Assembly: GCA_025766275.1 (NCBI GenBank)
Contig: JAFKAC010000011.1
Location: 372,001 to 436,000, forward strand
DNA: 64,000 bases
Source: Lactarius indigo
Lineage: Eukaryota; Basidiomycota; Agaricomycetes; Russulales; Russulaceae
Reading direction: 5' to 3'
Shown here: positions 12,012 through 23,767 of the stretch, piece after piece
How the letters are laid out: each line of letters starts with the position of its first letter
Position numbering within the stretch: position 1 is the stretch's first letter
The notes under the pieces: generated by a model
What the model was told of the DNA's origin: nothing
The model's database searches: none
What the model saw: only the letters and a program-made list of their open reading frames with translations
Translations under genes and position numbers: made by a program

Positions 12012-12870
12012 ATCCGATCTTCGGCCGCGGCACGTCATTGTGTGCATCCCTCGTTATACCCCATCAGAGTTATGCAGGATTTGCTTCTTCTTTTACTAAC
12101 TTTTTGTTTCAACATGAGTATCAATTCTATGGATGAATGAAACTCGTTTCCTGTTATTTGTTTGAAAGGGAACATATTACTTGATAAGACAGACGATAAA
12201 GAATAAGAGAATCTATAAGGTGCAGCAAACTGGCTCAAAGTGAGGCCCTAGTAATTGCTGGACACCGTCAAGTAGGCATCGCACTGGCAGACTCAAGGGC
12301 AGACTGCGTCATTGACGTGACTCAGGTCAAGTGCCTTTTTTCGGAGTTGGTTTGAGTTTTGGCTCGCCAGGCCCAACTTTCTCTCCGCGACACTGCTCTC
12401 AAGTTGTCCATTGAACTAACGTAGTCACGACTAAACGATTTGCCAACAGCCACTGGCGCAGGCACGTGAGTAAATCGCTCTTGTTGACTTTCGGGGATTC
12501 GGGAGGGCGGCTAGAGTTATTCAGTTCCCCCGATCTCACATCATCTCACATCAGACTTGTCATCGCGATCCTTGTCCATCAGGCCAGTGTCACTCTCGGA
12601 TCTCGAGTCTGCTATCTTTCCCGCCGGTTGAAAGAAGCCACAATAAGCTCCTTGGCAGGGGAAGGCCACCCACAAGAGCGACGCCCAGAGATGGCAGCAC
12701 GTGGCTTTTCACATGGACCGACTCTGTTATGATCATTTGATGGTGTCATTATGTATTATACTGTTAAAAGCTACATCGATAGAAATGAGGACATCAGAGC
12801 GAAAGCAACTTCACGTTAGGCAGCTGTGCAGCGAATAGACAGGTGGTGAGGCTGGTGAGGAAGTGACAAA
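12012..12870. other. Intergenic region between convergent genes
   Basis: About 860 bases between the P450 stop and the stop of the coiled-coil gene. The first 200 bases are AT-rich, as expected for 3' untranslated sequence. A short direct repeat built on TCTCACATCA lies near 12535-12553. One 88-codon open frame (12466-12732) has no protein-like features and is not called. Confidence 0.45.
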
Positions 12871-15800
12871 CTACCGTGCGGGCGACGCAGACTTTTGTGG
12901 CACCTTAGCCTCAATGTCCGCCAATTGCTGGTTACGCTTGTCGGCGAGTTCTCTTTGTCTCTGCAGGGATCTGAACGGAAAAATACGAGTCGGCGCTAAT
13001 ATCCAGGAACCTTGAGCTCAGACGCATACCTGATCTGGTTTTCGAGCTCCAGTACTCGCTCTTTGTAGCCCTGTCTTTCTCGCTTGACCTTCTCTTCGGC
13101 CGCCCGTAAGCGATTCTCGTATTCCTTCACCCGCGCTTCCCATTTTCCATCTGCCACCGTGGTTTTCTGGTTCATGGCGGCCATCTTCTCCTCGGCGGCA
13201 GCGAGTTGGTTCTGTGCATTGGCCAGACGACGTTCCGCATTATTCGCGCGAATCATGAGTGCCTTGACCTCGTTCGAGTCCCCAGGCGTTGGCCGCTTCA
13301 ATATGGCCAGCTGCGCAGTTAGATCCGATAAAGTTGACTACGCCGCACGTCAGGAACCCCCCTAAATTCAAATGATCGCAGAAATTTTACCTTGGCCGAT
13401 TCTAATTCACCCTCTTTCGCACTGAGCTTGCGGCGCATGGTGATCTTCGTGTCCGCGCATTGCTTAACGCTAGTCTCGAACTTGTCTAGCTGCCGCCATC
13501 GGTGGTCCAAAGACTTGCGTATCTCGTTCAGCTTCTCGGTATATCGACCCTCGGCTTCCTTGACGCGCTTCTCAAAGTCGAGCTGAATCTGGCTCAACGA
13601 CTTCAATCGGGAGATGAGGTTGTCGTGGAAGATGCCAAAGTTTGTGTATGGCTTAGTCTCAGCTTGGCCACCTTTCTTCTGTGGTCGCGGTTAGGATGAA
13701 TCTCAGACGTGTCGCAACGACGAACGTACAGGCGTCTTGTCAACACCAAGGATCTTGTCCATGTATTGATAGATAGTGAGCAGGAGCGTATTGCGCTCGG
13801 TCAACTGATCCCTGTATTGATTCTCCGCTGTGAGCAAAGACCTTTGGTCCTTCGAAAGTCGCTGCTCGAGTTCCTGACTGCGCGCGCGCAAGGAGGCGAC
13901 ATCCGCTTCCGCCGTGCTCAAGTTCGACTGAACCAGATCAAGCTTGTCCGTGGCATTCAACCGCGCTTGAGTCTGGGAGGCTAGCTGCGCCGAGAGCTCG
14001 CGATTCTCAGCGTGTAGCGTGTCGATGACGCCGTCGCGTTCACGCATGCGCGTCTCTCTCTCGTGAAGATCCTTACGGGCTCGAGTGAGCTCGTCCTCGA
14101 GCCGTTCGAGATCACGCTTGAGCCGGTCGGCCTCGAGCTGGAGTGAGAACCGAGCCGTAGTGGCGTGTTCACCTTGTGTCTTGGCTGCCGTCTCCTGTGC
14201 ACTCAACGCGGCCTGAAGAGCAGAAACGTCTGCTTCGCGCTGGCTAAGAAGGGCCTGGACACGGGTGAGATCCGCTTGCGCGGTCTGCGCAGAGGCTTCG
14301 TGTGCTTCGAAAGTGCGACGCGACCGACGCATATCCGACTCGAAATCGCGATGTGCCTTGTCCAGTTCCGCCTCGGCACGTTCACGAGCCTCGCGTTCCA
14401 TCTGCACCTCCCCAACAAGGTCTTCGACGTGCTGCGCGAGCTCTTCCTGACGAGCTCGATGCGCGCGAATATCCTGGTTGCTTTGCTCGTAAAGTTGAGT
14501 AGCTTCTTGTAATTCGCCCTTGAGATGTGCTACTTTCTGTCAAGATGTCAAGCAGTACACCGGGACAACAACAATGACGCGGACTTCTTTCAGAGCTACC
14601 GTGAGGGCTTCCAGCCGCTCACGTTCAATCATCTCGTCTTCTCGTGCGCGATCGTTGATTCTCTTCAATTCTTCGGCATCTTCCTCGAGTTCGTAGATAC
14701 GGTGCCCAAGTTGCTCGATTTCGCGGTTCGCGAGAGCAATCTCTTCGTCCTTCTCTTCGGCCTCTTGTTCAAGATGAGCAAGTGCAGCTTCGAATTTGTC
14801 GTGAAGAGCATTGGTATTCAATTCTAGCTCGGTGACCTGCATGCGAAGTTCTTCTGACTCAGCATCACGCTCCGCGAGGGCCTGCAAACAAATCAGTGCA
14901 CCGCAGCGGAGAATGCGTAGATACGACGCACGTCACGTAGCTCCTCAATCTGTGTCTTCGCCTCGTCAACCTCGCCCTTCCACTCGCCTTCGACGTCATC
15001 AAGGATAGAACGGTGCTCGCTGACGAGCTCGCTGATCTCCTGGTTCTTGAAACCCAGCTCATCGTCTTTCTGCTGGAGCTCAATACTCGCCGCGGCGAGT
15101 TTATCACGTAGCACATTAAGGTCGTCTTCGATCGCCTCGCGCGACTCGCGCTCCTCCATGATCATGGCGCGGCTTTCACTACGTTCGATGCTCTCTGCTT
15201 CTCGGCGACGCTCCAAGTCCTCGATTTGCAGGCGTAGTGCCTCATTCTGATCCAAGAGCTCTTCCTTGTCGTCCTCGCGTTGAGCGAGGGCATCTGCATG
15301 CTCCTCTAGTGCAGCCTTAAGGTCACCAATTTCCTCTTGGAGTGCGGCGATCCGCCGGCCGCCGTCGCTGTCGCCATTAAAGTTTTCCCCGCGTTGCTCG
15401 ACAATGTCCTTGAGCCGTTCGAGTTCATCCATGTTCTCTTCGAGCAAGTGGCGGACATTCTCGAGCTCTTCTTCTAGCTCAGCGTTGCGTTCCTCTGCAT
15501 CGCGCAGAGCGGCATCGTCTTCTCCCGGTTCACTGCTGAGACGACGACGTAATTCGTGTTCACGCTTTTCGAGCAGAGCCTCGAGCTCACGCTCACGTGA
15601 CGTCCGTGCTACGTCCCCACGTTGTAACCGTTGTAGTTCATTCTCGAGTTCTAAGACGAGCTTCCGGACCTTCTTGAGTTCCATACCACGTTGTTGAACC
15701 TCGATTTTCAGGTTGATGTTCTGCTTGAGTGCCGCCTCTACCTGGTCGGGGGCTAGTTGGGCGAGGCGCTCTTCGAGGAAATGAACCTTGAGTTTTATGT

Positions 15801-16377
15801 TGAAGTTCTCCTTCTTGAGGTTGTCGATGTGCTAAAATAGTGTCAAAGGGTGCGCGTGTCAGAGGAGACGAGCGAGGTTGCGGACCTTCTCCTGATCTCG
15901 AAGGGTGAGGTTGTTCCCCTTTGCATTAGCGGCATTCGACTTGGAACGCTTCCCCCTGGTGTTCAAGGGTGTACCGAGGTCTCCCTCCCAGCTATCCTCC
16001 TTCCGGGAGGCATTTAGTGGATCGGAACCTTGCTCGTCGTCATCTTCACGACTAGAAATATGTCGCCTTAGTGCAACTGGAGTGGCCTCGTCGCCTTTCC
16101 GTCGCACAAGTGTATGGGGTGGTGATGGTGTGGATATCGGGGCAGTTGAAGGGGCAGTTGTGTGGGACGAAGCTGAGGATACCCTGAATGACTTTGCAGG
16201 GGTCGAAATGCCAGAGATTAGAGAACCAAGAGAAAGATCAGGCGTTCCGAGAGATTGAAATGAGGAGTCAGGCCTGTGCAGACATCCCGACCGTTCAAAG
16301 TTGAGAAGTTGAGCCGGCCCGTCGAGGCCCGGGTCTTTAAAGGGACAGAGACAGAGAACAAGGTCCTTTACAACCAT
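12871..16377 (-). CDS. Centrosomin/Mto1-type microtubule-organising coiled-coil protein
   Basis: On the minus strand a Ser/Thr/Pro-rich N-terminal part (SLGTPDLSLGSLISG) is followed by LTLRDQEKHIDNLKKENF, formed by joining exons across an intron at about 15837-15880. This is the centrosomin motif 1 (Cnn_1N) that recruits the gamma-tubulin ring complex in Mto1, Pcp1, CDK5RAP2 and relatives. The rest, about 900 residues, is continuous coiled coil. The last exon ends KVPQKSASPAR with the stop at 12871-12873. The expected role is to anchor gamma-tubulin at the spindle pole body or at other microtubule-organising sites. The only in-frame ATG for the first exon is at 16377, which overlaps the ATG of YKT6 on the other strand; the true start may instead lie in an unrecognised upstream exon. 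Whether it is the Mto1 or the Pcp1 orthologue is not decided. Confidence 0.85.
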
Positions 16378-17154
16378 GAAGATCTATTCTCTCGCCGTCA
16401 TCCTCGCACCCCCTTCGGGTCCCAGTGCAACCTTATGTTTCGCGTCCGACCTATCCTCTTTTTCTTTCTATCAAAAAGGTTCCGTCGGCGAATTCATGTC
16501 CTTTTTTACGAAGACTGTCGCAGAACGCACCCCCCAGGGTGCACGTCAGAGTGTTCAAGAGAACAACTATACTGCACACGTATACAACCGGGGAGGCGCA
16601 GAGCAGCTCGCAGGTTAGTTAGCCTTATTTTTTCTGGCGTCGTGCACCGTATTTTAACCGTCTCACACTCTAGGCGTTATCATCACCGACCAGGAGTATC
16701 CCGTTCGACCAGCCTTCTCGCTCCTCACCAAGCTCCTCGATGATTTTACGGCCAAAGTCCCCCAGTCTTCTTTTTCTAATCCATCTGCGATCTCGTTCCC
16801 GGATATCAACACCTACCTCCAGAAGTACCAAGATCCGCGGCACGCGGACAACATCATGCGCGTGCAGCAAGAACTTGACGAGACTAAGATTGTTCTGGTG
16901 CGCATGCCCTTCCAAGACGATTTCCTTACACTCATTCCATTCATGATGGCCGCAGCACAAGACAATCGAGTCAGTTCTGCAACGTGGCGAGAAGTTGGAC
17001 AATCTCGTGGAGCGGTCGACTGCGCTTTCTGCTCAAAGCAAGATGTTCTATAAGACTGCCAAGAAGGCAAGTCCCTGTTCCGTTTCTTTCCCTTTCGAGC
17101 TTGTTAGCTAATGCCATTTCTGTGCAGCAAAACTCTTGCTGCACTGTCATGTGA
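16376..17154 (+). CDS. YKT6: R-SNARE Ykt6
   Basis: Starts at ATG 16376. The N-terminal longin domain ([13 protein letters not shown] through the [14 protein letters not shown] segment) is followed by the SNARE motif [17 protein letters not shown] joined to [20 protein letters not shown], then [17 protein letters not shown]. The last exon encodes QNSCCTVM and the stop, giving a CaaX box (CTVM) for farnesylation preceded by a second cysteine for palmitoylation, as in all Ykt6 proteins. Ykt6 has no membrane helix and cycles between cytosol and membranes, acting in ER-Golgi, vacuole and autophagosome fusion. Length of about 200 residues is normal. The final intron (17067-17127) uses a GC donor. 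The gene is head to head with the centrosomin-type gene with essentially no spacer. Confidence 0.95.
17067..17127 (+). other. GC-AG intron before the prenylation exon of YKT6
   Basis: The exon ends AAGAAG and the intron begins GCAAGT and ends TGCAG. Splicing here joins FYKTAKK to QNSCCTVM, exactly the expected Ykt6 C-terminus. No GT donor nearby gives this product. AG before GCAAGT is the usual context of GC donors. Confidence 0.85.
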
Positions 17155-17431
17155 GGCGTTATACAGGGAACGCGCGCTCTATCTTACGTTGATCACGATG
17201 TACTTGCATACATACCCGGAGGACAATTTCATTAATCCTTTCAGAAGGTGTATCGCTCCTTAGACTTGAGCGTCACTGGTCGGATGTAGCCAGGTGTTCT
17301 CTTGAACAAATCGCCAGTTATGGTGTGGCGAGGGGACAGGGTGACTGGTCGCGGTATGAGTAAAGTCCGATAAGGGGTTATCAGCAATAATAAATAACTC
17401 AATAATACCTGGGACAACCCAACCTGGTGCC

Positions 17432-20400
17432 ATGGCGCACGCAAAAGACAGGCACTACTGGTCTCAGTTACGGATAGCGCTCACCGCAGGTTCTTGGGGA
17501 TCGCCTCACCCTGCCAGAGCTTTCAGAGGTGTCCCCATTTCCTGGACTGATCTCCTTCGTAAATTCAATAAACACTGCCACGGATACACCGATGTTGCAG
17601 AAATTGCCAATCAAACACAGGCTCTCGCTCTGCTCATCGCCGGGGGACCCTCTGACCGTGAACTAGATGGTATCGGCTATCACCACGAGGATTTCCTTAC
17701 CCTTGGGGCAGAAACCGTGGTGGCTGATGAGCACACCGTTGAAGCAGAAGTGGGTTACAGAATTCTCAGGGGCCTCGAAGCTGAAAACACCAATTCCGAT
17801 GTGCGTTTTCCATACTCTCTCCTGCTGTTGACGTTCTCAACCATCTCAGTCCCTGAAACTTGCTCTCGCTTACTATGCGTATGCCCTCAAAGATCCGAAT
17901 CAGTGCCTTTCTTACCTTAATCAAGTCCGCGACCTTGCCAATGCGCAGAGCCGCCTGAATCTTGCGGACTCACTTCGCTCAAACGCGTCTTCCCTTCAAG
18001 CACCTTCTGTTTCCGATAACACATCCTCGGTATCATTCATAGGTAGCTTTGTGTCCAGTGACTCAACCTCAACAATTGCCGATATTTCTGACGGCAAAGC
18101 TTGGGCCGCTATCGAAATCGTGCGTGGTGTGTGCTTACAGGGTAACCTAGTTTTTCATTATTGTTCGTTTGAGTGTTCTCACATCATGTAACAGGCATGT
18201 CACTCGAAAAGCTGACGCCTGCCGATACATCTAGGATTTTGTCCGTCTACCTAATTGCCACCCAGGCACTCCCGACCATTGAGAGCAACATCTCACGGTC
18301 CTTCCCGCCAAATCCGCTGCACGCATCGAGCTCTGGTCCCGGTCATATCGACACACCTTCGTTTTCTAGATATCGTGAGCTGTGGAGGTGGATAGAGCAC
18401 CTTCTTAGGCGCGCAATTATCATCGCAGCACAAATCTGTAGCTTGAACAGCACTCAAGAGGCCGTCTTGTGGATGTTGTTTTCACAATATCAAACCTGCA
18501 GTGCACACTGGCCTCCAACATTCCGTTCTGCGCATCGATCTACAGTTACCGAGTTATTTATTCGCGCCCTAGTCTTACGTGCACGTCTCCCTGGGCGTCC
18601 TCCTCCGTCCTTTTACGGTCACTTTCGCCCGGGGACTCTGGATGTTCGGATCACTGCCTCAATGGTCGCGCGTCGCGCAATTCAGGACTACCGTGACATC
18701 CTGAACGCGAGCACACATTTCCCAAAGGCGGGAGAACGCAATGTCAAGGTAGAGGAGTTGACGGATTTATGCGTTGCAGTATGGGAAGCAGGCGGGTCTA
18801 AGAGCGGAGACGCAGCCTGGGTCATGGATGTGCGTTTTGTTTGTTTTTTCGTCGGGCTAAGAAAGACGCTAGTTAACCCATGTCTATCCAGATCCTCTGG
18901 TGGGCGACACGTCTGACTTTCAATGCCGCCCGCGTGTTCCGACATACGATGCGCATTTCCGAAGCCTGCGGGGATGCCGTGCTCGCGACGCGTGCATTGC
19001 GACTTTATGTCCTGACTGTTGGGAAGGCAAAGCTTACCGAAAAATCCACGGATTCAGACGCGACCTGGGTTACCACACTCGTGTGGGGCTCTCGGATGCT
19101 TTGCCGTCTGTCTCTCATGGCAGACCCGACATCGGGTAACCGTGGGATGGACGAGGTGCGCGAGGCTGGCACGGTCCTGGAAAAAGCAAGGGAACGACTC
19201 GACCCAGACGACAAGACATTGAGAGCGCGCGTGGAGTTGGCGGAGGGCATTTGGAACACGGTTATGGCAATAAAAGGTATCCCTCGACCTCACTCCACAC
19301 TCTTCTGTCGCTCACATTGGGTAAAGAGCAGGACCACTTAAGTCGAACATCAAGGCTCACAACTGCGCTTTCCCTCCTGGAGAGCTCGATACAAGCCCAC
19401 CCTTCATCTTCTGCACATTTCCACCTCGCACTCGCACTGTACACACCTATCCCCGCGCGCGATCTTTCACGCGCGGTCGAAAACGCACGCATAGCCGTAG
19501 AGCTCGAACCAGACAATGTTCGTTACTGGCACCTTTTGGGTCTCCTGCTTGCTGCCTCCGAGGATTGGCGCGGTGCACGGGAGGTTCTGGAAGTAGGCGC
19601 GACGCTAGACGATCAATCGTGGGCGGCCGAGCAGACCCCACCTCTGGTTAGTGATGCTCTGGACACCGACACGGTAGGCAGGCAGAGGGATGGTTCGACC
19701 GGTACTGCATCGCGCACGCAATTAGAGCCATCGCTACTCTCTGAGGAAGGATCAACTTCGACGGAGCGGCAGCATGAACGCGAGACTATCCTCGATGGGC
19801 AGTCGCATACACTTCCGTCACCAGCAGAGCTTCTCCGACCCTTACCAGATCATCCGCCACCGACGATTACAGAACGCTTCGAGCACGCACTCCAACTCCG
19901 AATGACTCAGCTCGCCTTGACAGAGCTCATCGAAGGCCCTGAGGTAACCGACGAGAAATGGATCGAGGTGTTTCAGTGGTTTGCGAAGAGAGGTCCTGAG
20001 AGAGACCAGAGCCGTGAGTGTACTTTGTGCTCCCACGGCGTACGCTGATAGCGTCTTGCAGAGCGTACGTCGATTGAAACTACCCGGCGCTCATTCGAAG
20101 TGAAGTCGGACACATTTGACCCGCAAGCTATTACGTCCCTTCCGACCGACGCCAATAGTGTCTATGGTCCTAAGCACATGCCGATCTCCGTTGCATCCCC
20201 GACAGATGTCCAGGATGAGAATGGCACCCCTACACAAAACGGAAAGTCCAGGCTCTCTATCGACGACACGGAGAAGGAAAAAGAAAAGGACAAGTCTGCG
20301 GGAAAGAAAGTCCAGAAGATGCTAAAGAACCGGGTGCACAAGGAGCAGCGGCGAATCTCGACAATAGGACGTAAGATAGGGCATGGCGTAGGTAGGCAAG

Positions 20401-21207
20401 GTCTCAACTTGCGACGAACCACGTCGACGCCCAGTGAGGATTTTCTTTTATCCCTACTTCAGACGGCAGCTCTAATTTGGGGGTCATTTCGGCACAGCCG
20501 AGCTGTTCAAAGCTATGGGGATGGACCAGACATCTTACCAAGCATCTTCAATCCACTCCCGGCGGCATAGTCCTTACGCGTCGACCAACGAGCTTGTCCG
20601 CCCCGAGTCGCCGCCTCCGCCTTCAGTGACTCCTCGTGAGAAAAGAGAGCGCTCAAGGAAGGAACGTAGGCTCCTCAGCGAGCTATGGTTGATGAGTGCT
20701 GCGACTTTCAGGCGATCCGGAAAATTGGAGCAGGCGCGCGCGGCGATACAAGAAGCAGAGGTTAGGGACGAAGAGAACCCAAACGTATGGATACAGGTGA
20801 GGGGCGAAAACCCGTCGTCCGTCCAGCCTCAACTGAACATTGGATTGCAGCTGGGGCTGTACCACTCTGCGCTTGGGAACAAGGATCGGGCGGTGCAGGC
20901 GTTCAACAAGGCGCTCTTCATTTTCCCTGACAGCATCCCCGCAACCGTTCACCTGAGTCACTCTTATCTCACTCTCGCCAAGGAAGGGACATCAGATGTG
21001 GACAACATCGATTTGGTTGCAGGAATGTTGTCTGATCTTACACAGGGCCCGGGTTGGGATGTCCCCGAGGCGTGGTATTTCTTAGGTAAAGCTCATGGAA
21101 TGCGCGGGATGCGCGACCGTGAGCGTGAATGCCTTGGCTTTGCTCTTAACCTCGCAGACGGTCGTCCCCTTCGCGAATTTGGTGATGCAGTTGGATGGTG
21201 CTTGTAG
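17432..21207 (+). CDS. TPR protein related to Ypp1/TTC7 (plasma-membrane PI4-kinase scaffold)
   Basis: Starts at ATG 17432 (MAHAKDRHYWSQLRIAL) and ends at 21207. The product of about 1,000 residues is largely helical, with TPR-like repeats recognisable as SSAHFHLALALYTPI, NVRYWHLLGLLLAASEDW, and near the end LGLYHSALGNKDRAVQAFN and EAWYFLGKAHGMRGM. A central low-complexity charged stretch (EKEKEKDKSAGKK) interrupts the repeats. An intron at about 20435-20498 (GTGAGG...GCACAG) is needed to join RRTTSTPTELFKAMGMDQ. The organisation matches fungal Ypp1, the homologue of animal TTC7, which with Efr3 recruits the PI4-kinase Stt4 to the plasma membrane. The family assignment rests on overall layout and is less certain than that of its neighbours. 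Confidence 0.8.
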
Positions 21208-21356
21208 TTGGCGTCACATCATGTCCGCGACACCTCGTTGCTAGTTCACACAGCATGCAATGTACGCCTGAGCGCCACCTGTGTAAGTGACAGAAGAGTT
21301 CCACGCCAAACCGAGAAAAATAATACAAGCGACGAGCACGCACGACGGTACAAGAC

Positions 21357-22453
<1,097 letters not shown>

Positions 22454-22668
22454 TGTTTCGGGAAACCGTGAGAGCCGCGACGACTGGCACAAAGGAGGCA
22501 CACGTGATCGTGGGTATCCACTCTGTTCAGTTACACTGCCGCCGAGCACAACACTGACTCCTCTCAGACGACCACCATCGCAATGATCCCTCGAATATCT
22601 GTTTAAATCTTTTATTCCTTAGGCGGGAAATAATCGCAACATCTTAATCCGAAGTCCTTACAACGTTC
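22454..22668. promoter_or_regulatory. Divergent promoter region between the E2 gene and the GTPBP-like gene
   Basis: A spacer of about 215 bases separates the two divergent start codons, so it must carry both promoters. No specific binding site is recognised. Confidence 0.4.
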
Positions 22669-23767
22669 ATGTTTGGAGAGTCAGAGTCGGAGTCTCCACG
22701 AGTCCCTTCGCCATGGGACCGCGTCCTATCGTCCTCAGCACCCCTCGACAAGGTGCACTACCACCAAGAGGAATTATTACTCCCCAAACTCGCCGCAGAA
22801 GTAGAGGAGGTGCGTCCCGGATAGTATCTACTCAAAAGGTTCATCTGTAACTTGTGCGCGCCACAGGGGAACGTCGAGTACAAGCTTCACCTGATTAGCC
22901 CCTCCCCCACCCGCTTCGTCCGCCTTGTCACCCAAATGAAATGGCGTCTCCTCGAAGGCGGCGGCCAGGCCATATACGAGCTGGGCGTCGCGGATTCTGG
23001 TGCCCTCGTCGGCCTCTCGCCCAGCGACCTCCGCGCGACGCTCAATACGCTCCACGCTATGGCAGCCGAGATTGGCGCACGCGTCATCATAGCGAAGGAA
23101 ATCGAAGTCGCCGTCTCGGAGCATACATCTGTGGCGGCAGGCTTCCGTTCACCGGCCCATAAACAGAACGGAAGTAAAGACAAGGCCTGTCAAGGACCTG
23201 TCTAGGTTTCAGACCTTCCTAACGGAGTCGGATTCATCACCGCGCTCGTTCGTCTCGGCTTCATCTATGACTACGTCGTCTTCCGTCGACTCTACTAGCC
23301 CATCAACTACCGGTTCACACTCACCAGTACCGCCATCTTCCCCGCAGCCTTCCCCATTGCCACCCATTAGTTTTATCGAGACCTCCCTTGGTGACCACGA
23401 GACGGCGCACGACGACGATTCCCTCTTCCCCATACTCACTCTAGATCAGCCTCACCACTTAGCTCATGGTCTCGCCGACGGAGAGGAATTGTTTATCAGT
23501 CAAAGTCGATCAGGCACCGTAAGGGTTCCGAAGAGCCCGATGACTAGGGTTCAAGGCGGGCACACTGCTCCTGGGCTTTGCCATGTCCAGCGTGTGCATG
23601 ACAATGTCTTGCAGGAAGGAGACGAACCCCTCCTCGCTGCATTCAGTAAGCTGGAGGTTGCGGATAGCAGTAGGGTTCCTGAAGAAGGTAAGAGAGTGAT
23701 CGTGGAGGCCATGATTATCCGCGAACTTGACCAAGAAGAAGGATTCCTGGACTTCTCTTCGTTTTGA
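22669..23767 (+). CDS. GTPBP1/GTPBP2-like protein lacking the GTPase domain
   Basis: ATG at 22669 opens MFGESESESPRVPSPWDRV and continues through a short intron to EGNVEYKLHLISPS, RLVTQMKWRLLEGGGQAIYE, LGVADSGALVGLSPSDLRA and TLNTLHAMAAEIGARV. This is the conserved region that precedes the GTPase domain in GTPBP1 and GTPBP2, proteins that resemble translation elongation factors and act in ribosome rescue or mRNA decay. The frame stops at 23203-23205 and neither this frame nor the other two contains a P-loop (GNVDAGKST-like) or any later G motif before the next gene. A 166-codon Ser/Pro-rich frame (23267-23767, ending EEGFLDFSSF) follows; it could be joined by splicing but I found no good intron, so the end of this gene is uncertain. 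It may be a truncated gene, a relic, or a separate short protein. Confidence 0.55.

Noticed and set aside
12466..12732. 88-codon frame between the P450 and the coiled-coil gene
   Set aside because: No conserved motif, and it lies in a convergent intergenic region expected to hold untranslated sequence.
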